Below, in pieces: positions 7,878-17,600 of a stretch of 64,000 nt of DNA (position 1 is the first letter of the stretch; every line of letters starts with the position of its first letter). The notes below the pieces were generated by a model, which was not told the DNA's origin, searched no databases, and saw nothing but the letters and a program-made list of their open reading frames with translations. The stretch is from CAYXSX01 sp964467925. GTDB taxonomy: Bacteria > Pseudomonadota > Alphaproteobacteria > Micavibrionales > Micavibrionaceae. The translations under genes were made by a program, and so were the position numbers. The stretch spans positions 5,353 to 69,352 of the forward strand of contig CAYXSX010000008.1 of assembly GCA_964467925.1 (NCBI GenBank), given 5' to 3'.

Positions 7878-9254
7878 ATGAGCGAAAAAACCAAGACCAG
7901 AAAAACGATGATTACTAACGCTACGCTTCGTAGTTTAAAGGCGGGTGATAGTAGCTGGTTCGTGCGTGATGCGGTACAAACAGGCTTCCAAATTAAAGTC
8001 TCGCCAAGTGGCAAAGCCGTGTATCAGGTTGAGGCCAGATTAGGGGGAACAGGTCGCGTTAAAAAATACAAACTTGGCAACGTTCAGGATATGGAATTGC
8101 CCGAAGCACGAAAACGCGCCGCCACAGCTTTAAACAAAATTCGCCAAGGCATAGACCCTCTTCAGGAAAAACGCGCCAACCTACATAAAGGGATAACGCT
8201 CAAAGAACTAACGGAGCTTTATTATCAAGCACGTGACCTCAAACAAAGAACCCTGCGCGACTACAAGTACCTAGCCACAAACCGCTTTACTAACTGGCTC
8301 GAGACACGCGTAAGCGACATCACCAAACATGAAATTTTAGACTGGTACATGCAGGAAAAGAAAAAAAGACCAACCCAAGCGGAGCACGCCTACAGATTTC
8401 TCAATGCTCTTATGGTGTTTGCAAAAGGGATGGAGATTATCAAGGAGAACCCCTGCCACCTCGTTACCGATACGAAAGTCAGATATTCAATCAAGACAAA
8501 ACAAAGCCATATCGAAGTGAACCGCGATATAGCCAGATTCCTTTCAGCCTTTATTGGTTACAAATTCGTGCGGGATAGCGAGAAAGTGGCAAGAGACCTG
8601 ATATTGCTTATTCTCACTACAGGGCTGCGCTCTTTAGAAGCCCGTAGCATGGAATGGAAGAATGTGAATTTTGAAAGAAGAATTTTCACCATCCCAGACA
8701 CGAAAAACAAACGTCCGCATGCAGTCCCAATGACCCCCTTAACATACTCGCTGTTTCGTTACCGTGAAGAACATAGTGACGGTTCAAAGTATGTGTTTAG
8801 GATTAGAGGTAATTCAAAATCCGGGTATATGACGGATATTCAAAAGACCCTGACCAATATCTGTAACGCGGCAGGAATTGACGTTGTAACACCCCACGAT
8901 CTCAGACGCACCTTTGCGACCGTTCTTAACTCGCTCGGAGTGGGCTATGCCGATGTAAAGCACCTGATGAACCACAAAGCCAAGGATATTACGGCAGGGG
9001 TTTATATCCAGCCCGATATTGAGAATATGCGCCGTATCCTCTGGAAGGTTGTTGATTTTTATGACCGTAAAATACCTTATTTCCCGCAAGGCATGATGAT
9101 GGGGGAGAATATGGTGGCCTCTCAATTCACCAGTGGCGTTTTGCGCTTTAGCATTTATGGACGTGGGGAAGTTTTGCCGGAAGAATTGGACAACCCCACA
9201 GAAGAAAACCCGGACTGGCAAGCTTTCAATGAACGGATGATTTGGGAAGATTGA
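7878..9254 (+). CDS. Tyrosine-type site-specific integrase (P4/DUF4102 type)
   Basis: A 458-residue recombinase that would insert and excise the island at tRNA-Trp. The N-terminal part (ITNATLRSLKAGDSSWFVRD...) is the P4-integrase arm-binding domain type; a core-binding domain follows, then the catalytic domain with TTGLRSLEARSMEW (first Arg), TPHDLRRTFAT (HxxR) and HLMNHKAKDITAGVYIQP (His and the nucleophilic Tyr). All catalytic residues appear present. An in-frame ATG at 7854 exists, but ATG 7878 has GGGGCAGGA just upstream and is preferred. It sits next to attL, reading inward. Confidence 0.93.
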   Translation: MSEKTKTRKTMITNATLRSLKAGDSSWFVRDAVQTGFQIKVSPSGKAVYQVEARLGGTGRVKKYKLGNVQDMELPEARKRAATALNKIRQGIDPLQEKRANLHKGITLKELTELYYQARDLKQRTLRDYKYLATNRFTNWLETRVSDITKHEILDWYMQEKKKRPTQAEHAYRFLNALMVFAKGMEIIKENPCHLVTDTKVRYSIKTKQSHIEVNRDIARFLSAFIGYKFVRDSEKVARDLILLILTTGLRSLEARSMEWKNVNFERRIFTIPDTKNKRPHAVPMTPLTYSLFRYREEHSDGSKYVFRIRGNSKSGYMTDIQKTLTNICNAAGIDVVTPHDLRRTFATVLNSLGVGYADVKHLMNHKAKDITAGVYIQPDIENMRRILWKVVDFYDRKIPYFPQGMMMGENMVASQFTSGVLRFSIYGRGEVLPEELDNPTEENPDWQAFNERMIWED

Positions 9255-9255
9255 A

Positions 9256-9627
9256 TCAGTCTTTTCTTTTTTCTGAAGTGCTTTCCCCAAACGCGATAAG
9301 CTGTTTTATCTGCTCTAAAGAAGTGCGGAGCAATTCTGGTGTTTGCGTTTTCAAAAGGTCATTGATTTCTTCTAGCAGTTCCATTCTCTCCTTATCGGTA
9401 ACAGGCAATTCGCTAACTTGAAACAGTTCATGCAGGGGAACATCGAGGACTTGTGACAGGTCAATCGCGGTTTCAATTCGGGGAGAGGACAAACCACGTT
9501 CAATGCTTGATACAGTGTCTACTGTTTTGTCTATTTTTTCAGCCAGTTCCTCTTGAGATAAGCCATTGGCTTTTCTTATTTTTTTGATTTTAAGGCCAAA
9601 TTTCTTTGTAAATTCATCTTTTTTCAT
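9256..9627 (-). CDS. Xre-family helix-turn-helix regulator
   Basis: About 123 residues. The N-terminal HTH reads KIRKANGLSQEELAEKIDKTVDTVSSIERGLSSP, typical of the Cro/C1 fold; the C-terminal part is a charged helix probably used for dimerisation. The start at 9625-9627 is preceded by AAGGAAAATACGGGT. It converges on the integrase gene with one base between stop codons and is divergent from the HNH gene, so it probably represses promoters in the short interval around 9628-9674 and possibly the cargo. Confidence 0.85.
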   Translation of the reverse strand: MKKDEFTKKFGLKIKKIRKANGLSQEELAEKIDKTVDTVSSIERGLSSPRIETAIDLSQVLDVPLHELFQVSELPVTDKERMELLEEINDLLKTQTPELLRTSLEQIKQLIAFGESTSEKRKD

Positions 9628-9674
9628 ACCCGTATTTTCCTTGCGAATTAAGGTTAAAAACACGGGCTGAAAGC

Positions 9675-10337
9675 ATGAATTTTAGGTTGCAGGCAGAATT
9701 AATCCGTAATAAAAGTATAAGTATGGATATATTTTCTTCAAATATTCGTATTCCAAATACTGATTGCGGCTCTCTTAGTAGCGTAGAGTCAGTAAAAACC
9801 AAGAAGTGTAAAGATTGTGGTATAGAAAAACCCGAAACGCGGGAGTTTTTTGGACAATATAAAAACAACAGCAAGGCTGGTGCTACTATTGGCTTTAGAA
9901 ACTCGTGTCGCAAATGTATGGCGCAAGCTACAGCTAGGCACTCGGCTGAAAATCCTCGTTCAGTTAATGCGCGAAACAAAAGGCGTCAGGCGTTGGCAGA
10001 AAATGCCCAAGGATTTTATACGGATGCAGACATTCACATAATAAGAAAGGAATTAGCGGATGGTTGTCGTTTTTGCGGCAAGGACTTAGCTGGCGGGGGT
10101 GAGGTAGAGCACCTTACACCAATTTCTCGCGGCGGGAGCAATTATCCGCACAATCTCACTCTCTCTTGTTTAGGTTGCAATCGGGAGAAAACAAACAAGA
10201 CCCTTAATGAATATATGGATTGGAGACGAGAAAGAGAGTTAAGCATTCGTAATATTTCTCCTCCCACTGAAAATCCTGACGTTCCGACACTTGAAAAAGG
10301 GCGAAAGGCATACGTTTACGATCAGGGGGAAACATGA
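9675..10337 (+). CDS. HNH endonuclease with N-terminal zinc finger
   Basis: 220 residues. Two Cys pairs, CKDCGIEKPETREFF and CRKC (residues about 44-81), form a putative zinc ribbon. The C-terminal HNH domain reads CRFCGKDL, VEHLTPISRGGSNYPHN and CLGCNREKTNKT, with the catalytic His in EHL and the Asn in PHNL. Such proteins are common in phages and islands as nicking or packaging-associated nucleases; whether this one is a homing-type enzyme or a defence enzyme is unknown. The start is uncertain: ATG 9675 or ATG 9723. It overlaps the next gene by 4 bases (ATGA). Confidence 0.85.
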   Translation: MNFRLQAELIRNKSISMDIFSSNIRIPNTDCGSLSSVESVKTKKCKDCGIEKPETREFFGQYKNNSKAGATIGFRNSCRKCMAQATARHSAENPRSVNARNKRRQALAENAQGFYTDADIHIIRKELADGCRFCGKDLAGGGEVEHLTPISRGGSNYPHNLTLSCLGCNREKTNKTLNEYMDWRRERELSIRNISPPTENPDVPTLEKGRKAYVYDQGET

Positions 10338-10576
10338 AAGCTAAAACAAAGAAAAAACCTCCAATCAAAACAATACTGGCAGCACACTCGGTACAGAAAA
10401 TAGCTTCCGGCATCTATTACTATAAAGGGTTCATCATCCAAAAATGGTGCTCATCTTGGAAATATTATGATGAGAGAACACAATCAATAACGGGGCACAC
10501 TCTTACCCTGACCGATTCCCTTATAAAAATTAAGAAGCGAAACCGACGGAACAAAAAAAGTGTGGTAGCAATATGA
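10334..10576 (+). CDS. Unknown 80-residue basic protein
   Basis: No family recognised. Strongly basic at both ends (MKAKTKKKPPIK and IKIKKRNRRNKKS) around an aromatic core (GIYYYKGFIIQKW). It overlaps the HNH gene (ATGA) and the following gene by 4 bases, so the three are translationally linked. The charge suggests nucleic-acid binding, which is an inference only. Confidence 0.65.
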   Translation: MKAKTKKKPPIKTILAAHSVQKIASGIYYYKGFIIQKWCSSWKYYDERTQSITGHTLTLTDSLIKIKKRNRRNKKSVVAI

Positions 10577-11358
10577 AAATTGCTATTCTGCTATTCCTAC
10601 TATTTTTAGCCGCCTTGATTATTTTGCCTGCCTTTGCAGAGGAAACGCCACTTACACAAAAATATCTAAACTGGAATGAAGCCTCGCAGAAGGATTTACA
10701 GGCCGTGGATGCCTTTATGCCTGAATCCGAGCGTTGCTATAAAAGCGTGGTAGGAGAACAAGAGCGCATACCAAGAGAAAAGGCGATTTCCCTGTATGAG
10801 TGTAGAAAGCGTGAGGCAGAAAAAAATCTCATCCCTCATGCCATGTTCCCAGAGCTATTCAGAGAATATTACGCCGCCCAAATCCAAACCGCGACAGATT
10901 ACCAGAACGGCAAGATTGAACGGGAAGAATCCAACCAGAAAAAAAAGGAAGCCGAAGACCGTTTATTCGAGGAATATGGCACACGGGCGGATTTTGCAGA
11001 GAAGGCAACACGGTCTTTTGAATGTTCGGCCCTATATTACGTAGCAGGCGAGACTCAAGAAAATGCCTCACCTTGGCAGGACAAGATTGGGCAATTCGCT
11101 TATGAAACTCTTCTATCAAGCGTGTCATACCTTAATCTGGCCTATACAGCGCCGGAAGATACTTCCTATTTCAAGAGCAACCTTTTTGAGAACGATCTTG
11201 CACAAGCGCTCAAGGAAGAAAAGCAATATTGGCGAACGAACGTAAAAAGCGACACGCCCTATCTGCAAAAAACAATGAATGTCTGCATGGAGCTTTTACC
11301 CAAGCAGCAAGAATTGATGGATATTTTAAAATCGCTGATGAAAGCCAAGGAGCTATAG
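10573..11358 (+). CDS. Unknown secreted 261-residue protein
   Basis: It begins with a clear signal peptide (MKIAILLFLLFLAALIILPAFA, cleavage after AFA near residue 22), followed by a highly charged, mainly helical region with four cysteines in or after the mature part (SERCYK, YECRKR, FECSALY, MNVCMELL). It is predicted to be periplasmic. It is the last gene of the three-gene overlapping set with the HNH nuclease. An exported protein in an otherwise DNA-handling island is unusual. No homologous family recognised. Confidence 0.7.
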   Translation: MKIAILLFLLFLAALIILPAFAEETPLTQKYLNWNEASQKDLQAVDAFMPESERCYKSVVGEQERIPREKAISLYECRKREAEKNLIPHAMFPELFREYYAAQIQTATDYQNGKIEREESNQKKKEAEDRLFEEYGTRADFAEKATRSFECSALYYVAGETQENASPWQDKIGQFAYETLLSSVSYLNLAYTAPEDTSYFKSNLFENDLAQALKEEKQYWRTNVKSDTPYLQKTMNVCMELLPKQQELMDILKSLMKAKEL

Positions 11359-11396
11359 AAAAAAGGGGAGCAGCATACTCGACTGCCCCATAATCC

Positions 11397-11639
11397 TTAT
11401 CTTAATTCCAAGCCGTGATGACGGGCGGCAAGAGCCATAAAACGCCTCAAAACAGGGGGACTCATCCAGTTTTTCTCACAAAGATGATGCGCCCAGCCAA
11501 GAAGCCTCTCATGCGTACCACACTCAGCAACATCAATGGGGTATTTGTAACACACATCAATGATGATTTTGTCGCCCTGCATATAGACTTGTTTTTCTAG
11601 ATTATGCTTTTCCTGTATCAGGTCTTTTACACTTTGCAT
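11397..11639 (-). CDS. Unknown 80-residue protein
   Basis: Soluble, beginning MQSVKDLIQEKHNLEKQ with a short coiled-coil-like start and ending RRFMALAARHHGLELR. AAAGGACAATCAA precedes the start on the minus strand. It is downstream of the primase/helicase genes on the same strand and may be co-transcribed with them. Not recognised. Confidence 0.55.
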   Translation of the reverse strand: MQSVKDLIQEKHNLEKQVYMQGDKIIIDVCYKYPIDVAECGTHERLLGWAHHLCEKNWMSPPVLRRFMALAARHHGLELR

Positions 11640-11703
11640 TTGATTGTCCTTTCTTAATGCTCAGGACAGACAAGACACCCCTATAGGGAAAGTCCTGTCC
11701 GTC

Positions 11704-13140
11704 CTATTCGTCAAACATCTCGCCGGTTACGTCTTCATCGTTAGAAAGCCAGATATAACCGTCCCATTCGCCGATATGCCCTTTTTCCTTGAGGGTATTT
11801 TTTTGGCGATTGAAGGTTCTGTTGAGGCTGTCCGGGTTGTCCGTTCCAGACACGCCAGATTTTATGAAACGCTCCTTGAAGTCCTCGATACGGACACAGG
11901 TTTGTGTTTCTATGTCCGGGTCAGGGAGGTAATCAAAGCCACGTTCAGCAATGAGGGTCTTCAAAATCTCAAGAGCTTCGTAGGCTTGGCCGCTTAAACT
12001 CGTTGGCTGGAGAATATTGGCCGTTCGTTCCAAGGCACAGGAAGAAATCATGTCTCCGTCCTCGTCCCTGTCCACTTCGTAGGATTTCAAATCGAAGCTG
12101 TATTTCAGCCCTGTTTGTCCTTCACGCTGTTTTTTCACTTCAGCACTGATAATGCCCTCTTGCTGGATAACGCGGATTTCCGTGTCAATCGCAGCTTTAA
12201 GCGAGCTGTGACCTCGCGCCCCACGGTTCTCATCCTTGCCGGAATGGTGAACAATCATAAGGTGGGCTTTGGTCTGGTGACGGATGATGTCGCAGTTCTT
12301 GATCAAAGACCCCATGTCACTGGAGCTATTCTCATCCCCACTCCCCATTGCTCTGGCTAGGGTGTCCACGACAATCAGTTTAATGTCGTCCAGTTCCGAA
12401 AGACGATGGAGAAGGGCTTCATGGGCGGAATCCTGCTTGCACAGACAAACATTTGTCGGAATGACATACACATCCCCAAAGCTCCCCAACTGGTGATGTC
12501 TGCGAAAAGCTTCCAGACGCTCTGAAATGCCAAGACCACCTTCCGCAGCGATATACACAACAGTTCCTTTTCGGGTTCTATTCTCGCACCACTCACGCCC
12601 TAAAGCGATATGACAAGCAATATCAAGTGCGAAGAAGGTTTTCCCAGAGTTGCTTGCTCCGTACACTACACTCATCGCTCCCTGTTCCAATAATCCTTTT
12701 ACAAGGTATTGACGCTTGGGCAGAGCTTGTAACTCCGACCAATGATAAACCGGGATTTCAAAGTTTTTTTTAAGAGCGAGTGGTGCGGGATTCTCGTATC
12801 CGGCATCTTTCGCCATGTGTAGGAGCGTTCCCATTGTAATGCCACCAGCACCGTTGAAACTTCGCCATTTAGACGCACATTCTCCCGCAACGTATTTACT
12901 GCCGTGGCTGCTCCATTCATTCCACAGTTCAAAATCATACCCACCCTCATGCAGGGCCATTCCAACATGAACCCATTCCTCGTAAGGCATATCTGGGTCA
13001 AGATGAGCGAGCATTTCCTGCACATCTTCATAAGAACAGGTTGGAAGATGTGAAAAATCACGTTCAAGGGTCAATTGCCGGGGTTTGGGACAGACAAACT
13101 GAATTAAATCAAGCGGAGCTTCGCTAAACGATAAATTCAT
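11704..13140 (-). CDS. PriCT-2 plus RecA-like AAA ATPase (RepA-type helicase)
   Basis: 478 residues from the ATG at 13138-13140, which has GAAGGAGGACGCT upstream; a longer frame to 13197 is not supported. The N-terminal part (SYEDVQEMLAHLDPDMPYEEWVHVGMALHEGG) resembles the primase C-terminal PriCT-2 domain. The AAA_25 RepA-like core has Walker A VVYGASNSGKTFFALDIA and Walker B IKLIVVDTLARAMG, then MIVHHSGKDENRGARGHSSLK, typical of RepA/SSU helicases. With the upstream primase it forms the replication module of the island. The start overlaps the primase by 17 bases. Confidence 0.85.
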   Translation of the reverse strand: MNLSFSEAPLDLIQFVCPKPRQLTLERDFSHLPTCSYEDVQEMLAHLDPDMPYEEWVHVGMALHEGGYDFELWNEWSSHGSKYVAGECASKWRSFNGAGGITMGTLLHMAKDAGYENPAPLALKKNFEIPVYHWSELQALPKRQYLVKGLLEQGAMSVVYGASNSGKTFFALDIACHIALGREWCENRTRKGTVVYIAAEGGLGISERLEAFRRHHQLGSFGDVYVIPTNVCLCKQDSAHEALLHRLSELDDIKLIVVDTLARAMGSGDENSSSDMGSLIKNCDIIRHQTKAHLMIVHHSGKDENRGARGHSSLKAAIDTEIRVIQQEGIISAEVKKQREGQTGLKYSFDLKSYEVDRDEDGDMISSCALERTANILQPTSLSGQAYEALEILKTLIAERGFDYLPDPDIETQTCVRIEDFKERFIKSGVSGTDNPDSLNRTFNRQKNTLKEKGHIGEWDGYIWLSNDEDVTGEMFDE

Positions 13141-13603
13141 AGCGTCCTCCTTCCGGGTGAACAGATGGGGGAGCCACGATATAGCCACCCTCACCACGCA
13201 CGTCTATGTCCAGTCCTTGCAGTTTTGTTCTGCTTTTGATTTCGTGCCCTTCGGGATATTTGTAGTAATAGTGCAGCCCTTTCTTGGTTCTGACTGTCAC
13301 AGTTGGTGGTAATGCAGGAAAGCTTTCCGGGCACACGCCATCAATATCAACAACAAACAGGTCGTTTACTTTCCCTGTTGGGATTCCGATGTTGGCATCT
13401 GGATTTTTTCCCCACCACGCCCTTATCTGTTCAAAATCTTTGGAGGCATCCTTAAAGCCGTTTTCCGTTAGCGGCTTCTTACTTCTGGGTATTAAAGGGA
13501 AGACGGAAATTCCCTGTGCGGCGTATTCCAGCGCTGCCTTTAAGAGGCGGTTTTCGTTTTGTTTTTTTGGTGTTTCTTCAACACTTATGGTACTATAGTT
13601 CAT
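13124..13603 (-). CDS. Bifunctional primase/polymerase (prim-pol) N-terminal domain protein
   Basis: 159 residues. It shows the prim-pol pattern: ALEYAAQGISVFPLIPRSKKPL, WWGKNPDANIGIPTG and the DxD-type LFVVDIDG, then GLHYYYKYPEGHEIKSRT and DVRGEGGYIVAPPSVH, where the His is typical. Prim-pol enzymes prime and extend DNA for plasmid or phage replication. Here the prim-pol and the PriCT-2/helicase parts, often fused in one protein, are split into overlapping genes. Confidence 0.88.
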   Translation of the reverse strand: MNYSTISVEETPKKQNENRLLKAALEYAAQGISVFPLIPRSKKPLTENGFKDASKDFEQIRAWWGKNPDANIGIPTGKVNDLFVVDIDGVCPESFPALPPTVTVRTKKGLHYYYKYPEGHEIKSRTKLQGLDIDVRGEGGYIVAPPSVHPEGGRYEFIV

Positions 13604-13672
13604 AGTTATGTATATAAATTCCTTTCTCCGCCCTGAATATTGGGCGGTTATCTTTTATTGAATCTAGAAAGC

Positions 13673-13882
13673 TTAAAGGCTCTCCGACCACTTTATAATT
13701 TCTGACTCTCGATACCGTGGCGACCTGCCCAGATATATTGGGTCAATTCCGAGAATGTGTTCCATTCCGTTTCTACGCAGATAGCGCTGCTTTCTTAGCC
13801 ATGCGGGAGACACGCTTAGAATTGCGGCCACGTCTTTGTCTGCTAGGTAACGGTCTGATTGTTTATTTGTTTCGTATGTCAT
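13673..13882 (-). CDS. AlpA/Xis-like helix-turn-helix regulator
   Basis: 69 residues from the ATG at 13880-13882, which follows GAGAGGAGAACCCTTG. DRYLADKDVAAILSVSPAWLRKQRYLRR is a MerR-like winged HTH as in AlpA/excisionase proteins, followed by YLGRSPRYRESEIIKWSESL, the usual end of the fold. Such proteins act as excisionase directionality factors or activate integrase in P4-like elements. It is first in the minus-strand replication set (alpA-like, prim-pol, helicase). Confidence 0.85.
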   Translation of the reverse strand: MTYETNKQSDRYLADKDVAAILSVSPAWLRKQRYLRRNGMEHILGIDPIYLGRSPRYRESEIIKWSESL

Positions 13883-13995
13883 CAAGGGTTCTCCTCTCGA
13901 TTTCCCTACTTTTGTGGCTGAACGCACATCGCGCTCTATAACCAACCTTACTATAGATTACCATAATTCTAAACCCTACACCAAATGCCCCTTAT

Positions 13996-14004
13996 TTATC
14001 CACA
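13996..14004 (+). promoter_or_regulatory. DnaA-box-like site in the island
   Basis: TTATCCACA matches the DnaA-box consensus TTAT(C/A)CACA. It lies in the 216-bp AT-rich divergent interval (13883-14098) upstream of the AlpA-like, primase and helicase genes, where a replication origin would be expected. A single 9-mer is weak evidence alone; the context makes it worth recording. Confidence 0.4.
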
Positions 14005-14098
14005 GTGGTGTCACTCAGCACAGTAAGCATCAATATCCAAAAATTTATTGGTTATCGGTTCGGATGCGCCTTAATCTTAAGGGAAGGAGGAAACAACC

Positions 14099-14437
14099 AT
14101 GCACCAAAAATCCAAAAAGCCATTCGATGTTGTCTTGAGAGAAGATGGCGTTCTAGAGATCATTGATCCAAATTATCGAGAGCCTACCCCTGAAGAAATT
14201 GCCCGAAAGAGAAAAATTAGCGCTCAATGCGGCCATATTAAACGCCGCCTTAATCAAGATGAGCCTCTTACGGGAGAATTGCTAGAGCTTGCTCTTGATG
14301 TTTTAGGTGACGGGGATTTTTCAAATGAAGGGGAGCTTAGTACCGTGGACAAATTAAACGCAGGCCAGCCTCTCAATGACTATGAACACCATTTGATGGT
14401 TGATGTATTTCTTTTACACACAAGGCTCGGCGCATAA
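14099..14437 (+). CDS. Unknown 112-residue acidic protein
   Basis: Not recognised. It has a strong ribosome-binding site (GGGAAGGAGGAAACAACC before the ATG). The protein has a basic start (MHQKSKKPFDVVLREDG) and is then acidic, with EEIARKRKISAQCGHIKRRL and two related motifs, NQDEPLTGELLELALDVLGDGD and LNAGQPLNDYEHHLMVDVF, suggesting a short internal duplication. No membrane segment. It is divergent from the AlpA-like gene and upstream of the restriction gene; a regulatory role is possible but unproven. Confidence 0.7.
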   Translation: MHQKSKKPFDVVLREDGVLEIIDPNYREPTPEEIARKRKISAQCGHIKRRLNQDEPLTGELLELALDVLGDGDFSNEGELSTVDKLNAGQPLNDYEHHLMVDVFLLHTRLGA

Positions 14438-14672
14438 AAATACATTTAATTCCTGTCAGGGGCGCAGAATAAAAGCGCTTGTGAATAATACGGATTCAGA
14501 CGGCGCGGGATATTGGAAAAGTGAAAAATACATTGCTCAAGCTGTCAGATGTATCAAAATGTATAATTTGATGTATAGATGATGTAGTGGAATACACCTT
14601 TTAATTTTCACCTAATCGGCTACAATTTACAGAGGCGCTTATTTCAAAAGCTTAGAAATCTCCCGTATAATA

Positions 14673-17600
14673 ATGGTTAAGAACTCTAACATAATAACAT
14701 TGCTCAAAGCCTTAGGCTTCGCCATAAATGACGGCTCAGTCGAGGCGTGGGTTAAGGCTTACCCCAATCATAGCAATTATAAAATTAAGGTTGATATTCA
14801 GGCTGAAAAAATTGATTACGGTAAAAAGATTCGAGTTCAGGACAAAACTACCTGCAATTTTAAGGCCGAAGAAAACTTCGTCGTTTTGGAGTGTGTGAAC
14901 CGGCTTTTGGGAAAGGGCTATAAACCCGAAAATATTATTCTTGAACAGAAGTGGCCAACGGGGCACGGCACAAGCGGCAAGCTTGATATTCTTGTGACGC
15001 GTGACAATGGAAACGCGCATTTGATGATCGAATGCAAAACATCCGGAGTTGAGTTCGATAAGGCGTTCAAGCGCATTCAGAAAGACGGCGGCCAGCTCTT
15101 TACCTATTTTCAGCAGGATAAAAACGCTGACATTCTTATGCTCTATGCCTCCAACTGTGACAGCAAAGGCAAACTCCATTATCAAAATGAAATCGTAAAG
15201 ATTGAAGACGGTTACCGCCAAACAAGCAATGTAAGCGACCTTCATGATCGCTGGAACAAGCTCACGAAAAACAACGGTGTTTTCGATGAGTGGGTAAAAC
15301 CCTATGATTTTGAAAGTAAAGCGCTTACGCCAAAATCACTGAGCGAAATCTCTCAAAAAGATAGCAGTTTTATTTTCAACCAGTTTCTAGAAATTCTGCG
15401 TCACAATGTCGTGTCCGATAAGCCTAATGCGTTCAATAAAATTTTTACGCTGTTTTTGTGCAAGATTTATGATGAATGGCATACCAAAGATGATGAGGAA
15501 CTTGCCTTTCAATGGTTTTATACAGGTTACACCTATGAAGGTGTATCATATCCTCAAGATGATGATGTCAGATTCCAAAAACGCCTTACCGATCTCTACA
15601 AGAAAGGCATGAAAGCTTTTTTGGACAAGGATGTCACCGACATTTCCGATGCTGAGTTCGAGAAAAAATACGGCAACTTGGGACAAGAAATCCGTAAACA
15701 ACTGCTCGACGAGCTTGTCGAAATCAGGCTCAAAAAGAATAATGAATTCGCCTTTAAGGAAGTGTACGACGACGAATCTTTCGAAGACAATGCCAAAGTC
15801 GTCAAAGAGGTCGTTGAGCTTCTTCAAGGCTACAAAATCCGCTACACCAAGAAACAGCAATATTTAAGCGACTTCTTTGAGATGTTGCTGACCACCGGTC
15901 TGAAACAGGAATCCGGTCAATTTTTCACGCCTGTCCCTATTGCGCAATTCATTATTAAAAGCCTACCGCTTGATGTAATTGTTAAAAACAAGCTGGAAAA
16001 GGGTGAGAAAGGCAACTATCTACCAACCATTATTGACTATGCCGCTGGCAGCGGACATTTCATTACCGAAGGTATGCACGAAATTCAGAACATTTTGAAT
16101 GACATTGACCCTAATGCGTATATTGCAGACACCGCCAAAAAGATCAAAACGTGGAAAACAGATCATTTTGATTGGGCTTATGATTACGTGTACGGCATTG
16201 AGAAAGACTACCGTCTTGTGAAAGTTGGCAAGGTAGGCTGTTACCTGCATGGCGATGGTCTGGCACAAATCATCCACAGCGATGGCTTGGCTGATTTTGA
16301 TAAAACGTCCGATTATAAAGGCTTGTTGCAAAAAACAGACAAAGACAATCATCAGGAAAACAGGCAATTTGATATTGTCATTTCCAACCCTCCCTATTCT
16401 GTTTCGGCATTTAAAAATAATGCAAGCAAATATTATGGGGATAAGGATTTTGAACTTTACAACGCTTTGACAGATCAGAGTAGTGAGATTGAATGCCTAT
16501 TTATTGAGCGCACAAAACAGCTTTTAAGGGAAGGCGGTCTTGCAGGAATTATTCTGCCCAGCAGTATTTTGAGCAATACCGGCATTTACACCAAAGCCAG
16601 AGAGATCATTTTCAAATATTTCGAAATTGTGGGCATTGCCGAGCTGGGCAATAATACCTTCATGGCCACCGGCACCAACACAGTCACGCTATTTTTACGC
16701 AGACGCGATAATTACGCCTATAACAACACGCTGAGCAACGTGCAAAAATCCTTTGATGCGCAAAAGGATGTAACGATCAATCATGTGCAGGCGCCTCTTC
16801 ATAAATATGTTGAACATGTCTGGGACGGTTTAAGTCTTGAGGATTACTGGACGCTGCTGGCCAAATCACCCAATAAAGCCGTGCAAAGTCACGAACTTTT
16901 CAAGGATTACAAAAAGAAAATCAAAGCTAAAGACGAAGAGGCTTTTCTGGATATTCTCTTGGCGCGCGAAGCTGAAAAGGTTTCCTATTTCATCCTCGCC
17001 TGGGGGCAGCAAGTGGTCGTTGTCAAAAGCGGCGAAAAGAAAGAGGAAAAAGAATTTTTAGGCTATGAATTCAGCAACCGTCGCGGCAATGAAGGCATTC
17101 ACCCGATCCAGCGCGGTAAAACGATTGATGAATGCACAAAGCTTTTTGATCCTGCCCGCTTTGATAACCCTGAAAAAGCCAGTACGTATTTGTACAAAGC
17201 CTTCACCGGCGATTTCAAAACCGAGATTGATGAAAGCCTGAAGGGTAATATCTCACGCCACGACCTCATCGACATGATGACCTTCGACCGCGATTTATTC
17301 GACAAAACAATCTCTCTCGCCGCTAAAAAAAAAGTAAAGATTGAGAGTAAGTGGCCACTGGCGAAATTGCTAGAAGTCGCTGAAATTATTAGTGGCGGAA
17401 CCCCGGACACAAAAAACCCAGATTATTGGGACGGTGATATACCGTGGTTATCTATTGAGGATTTCAATAGCGGTGCGCGATATGTGCATAAAAGCACTAA
17501 AAAAATTACTAAAAAAGGCTTGGAAAAGAGCAGCACAAAATATCTAAACAAAGGGGATATAATAATATCTGCTCGTGGGACCGTTGGAGCCATGGGGCAG

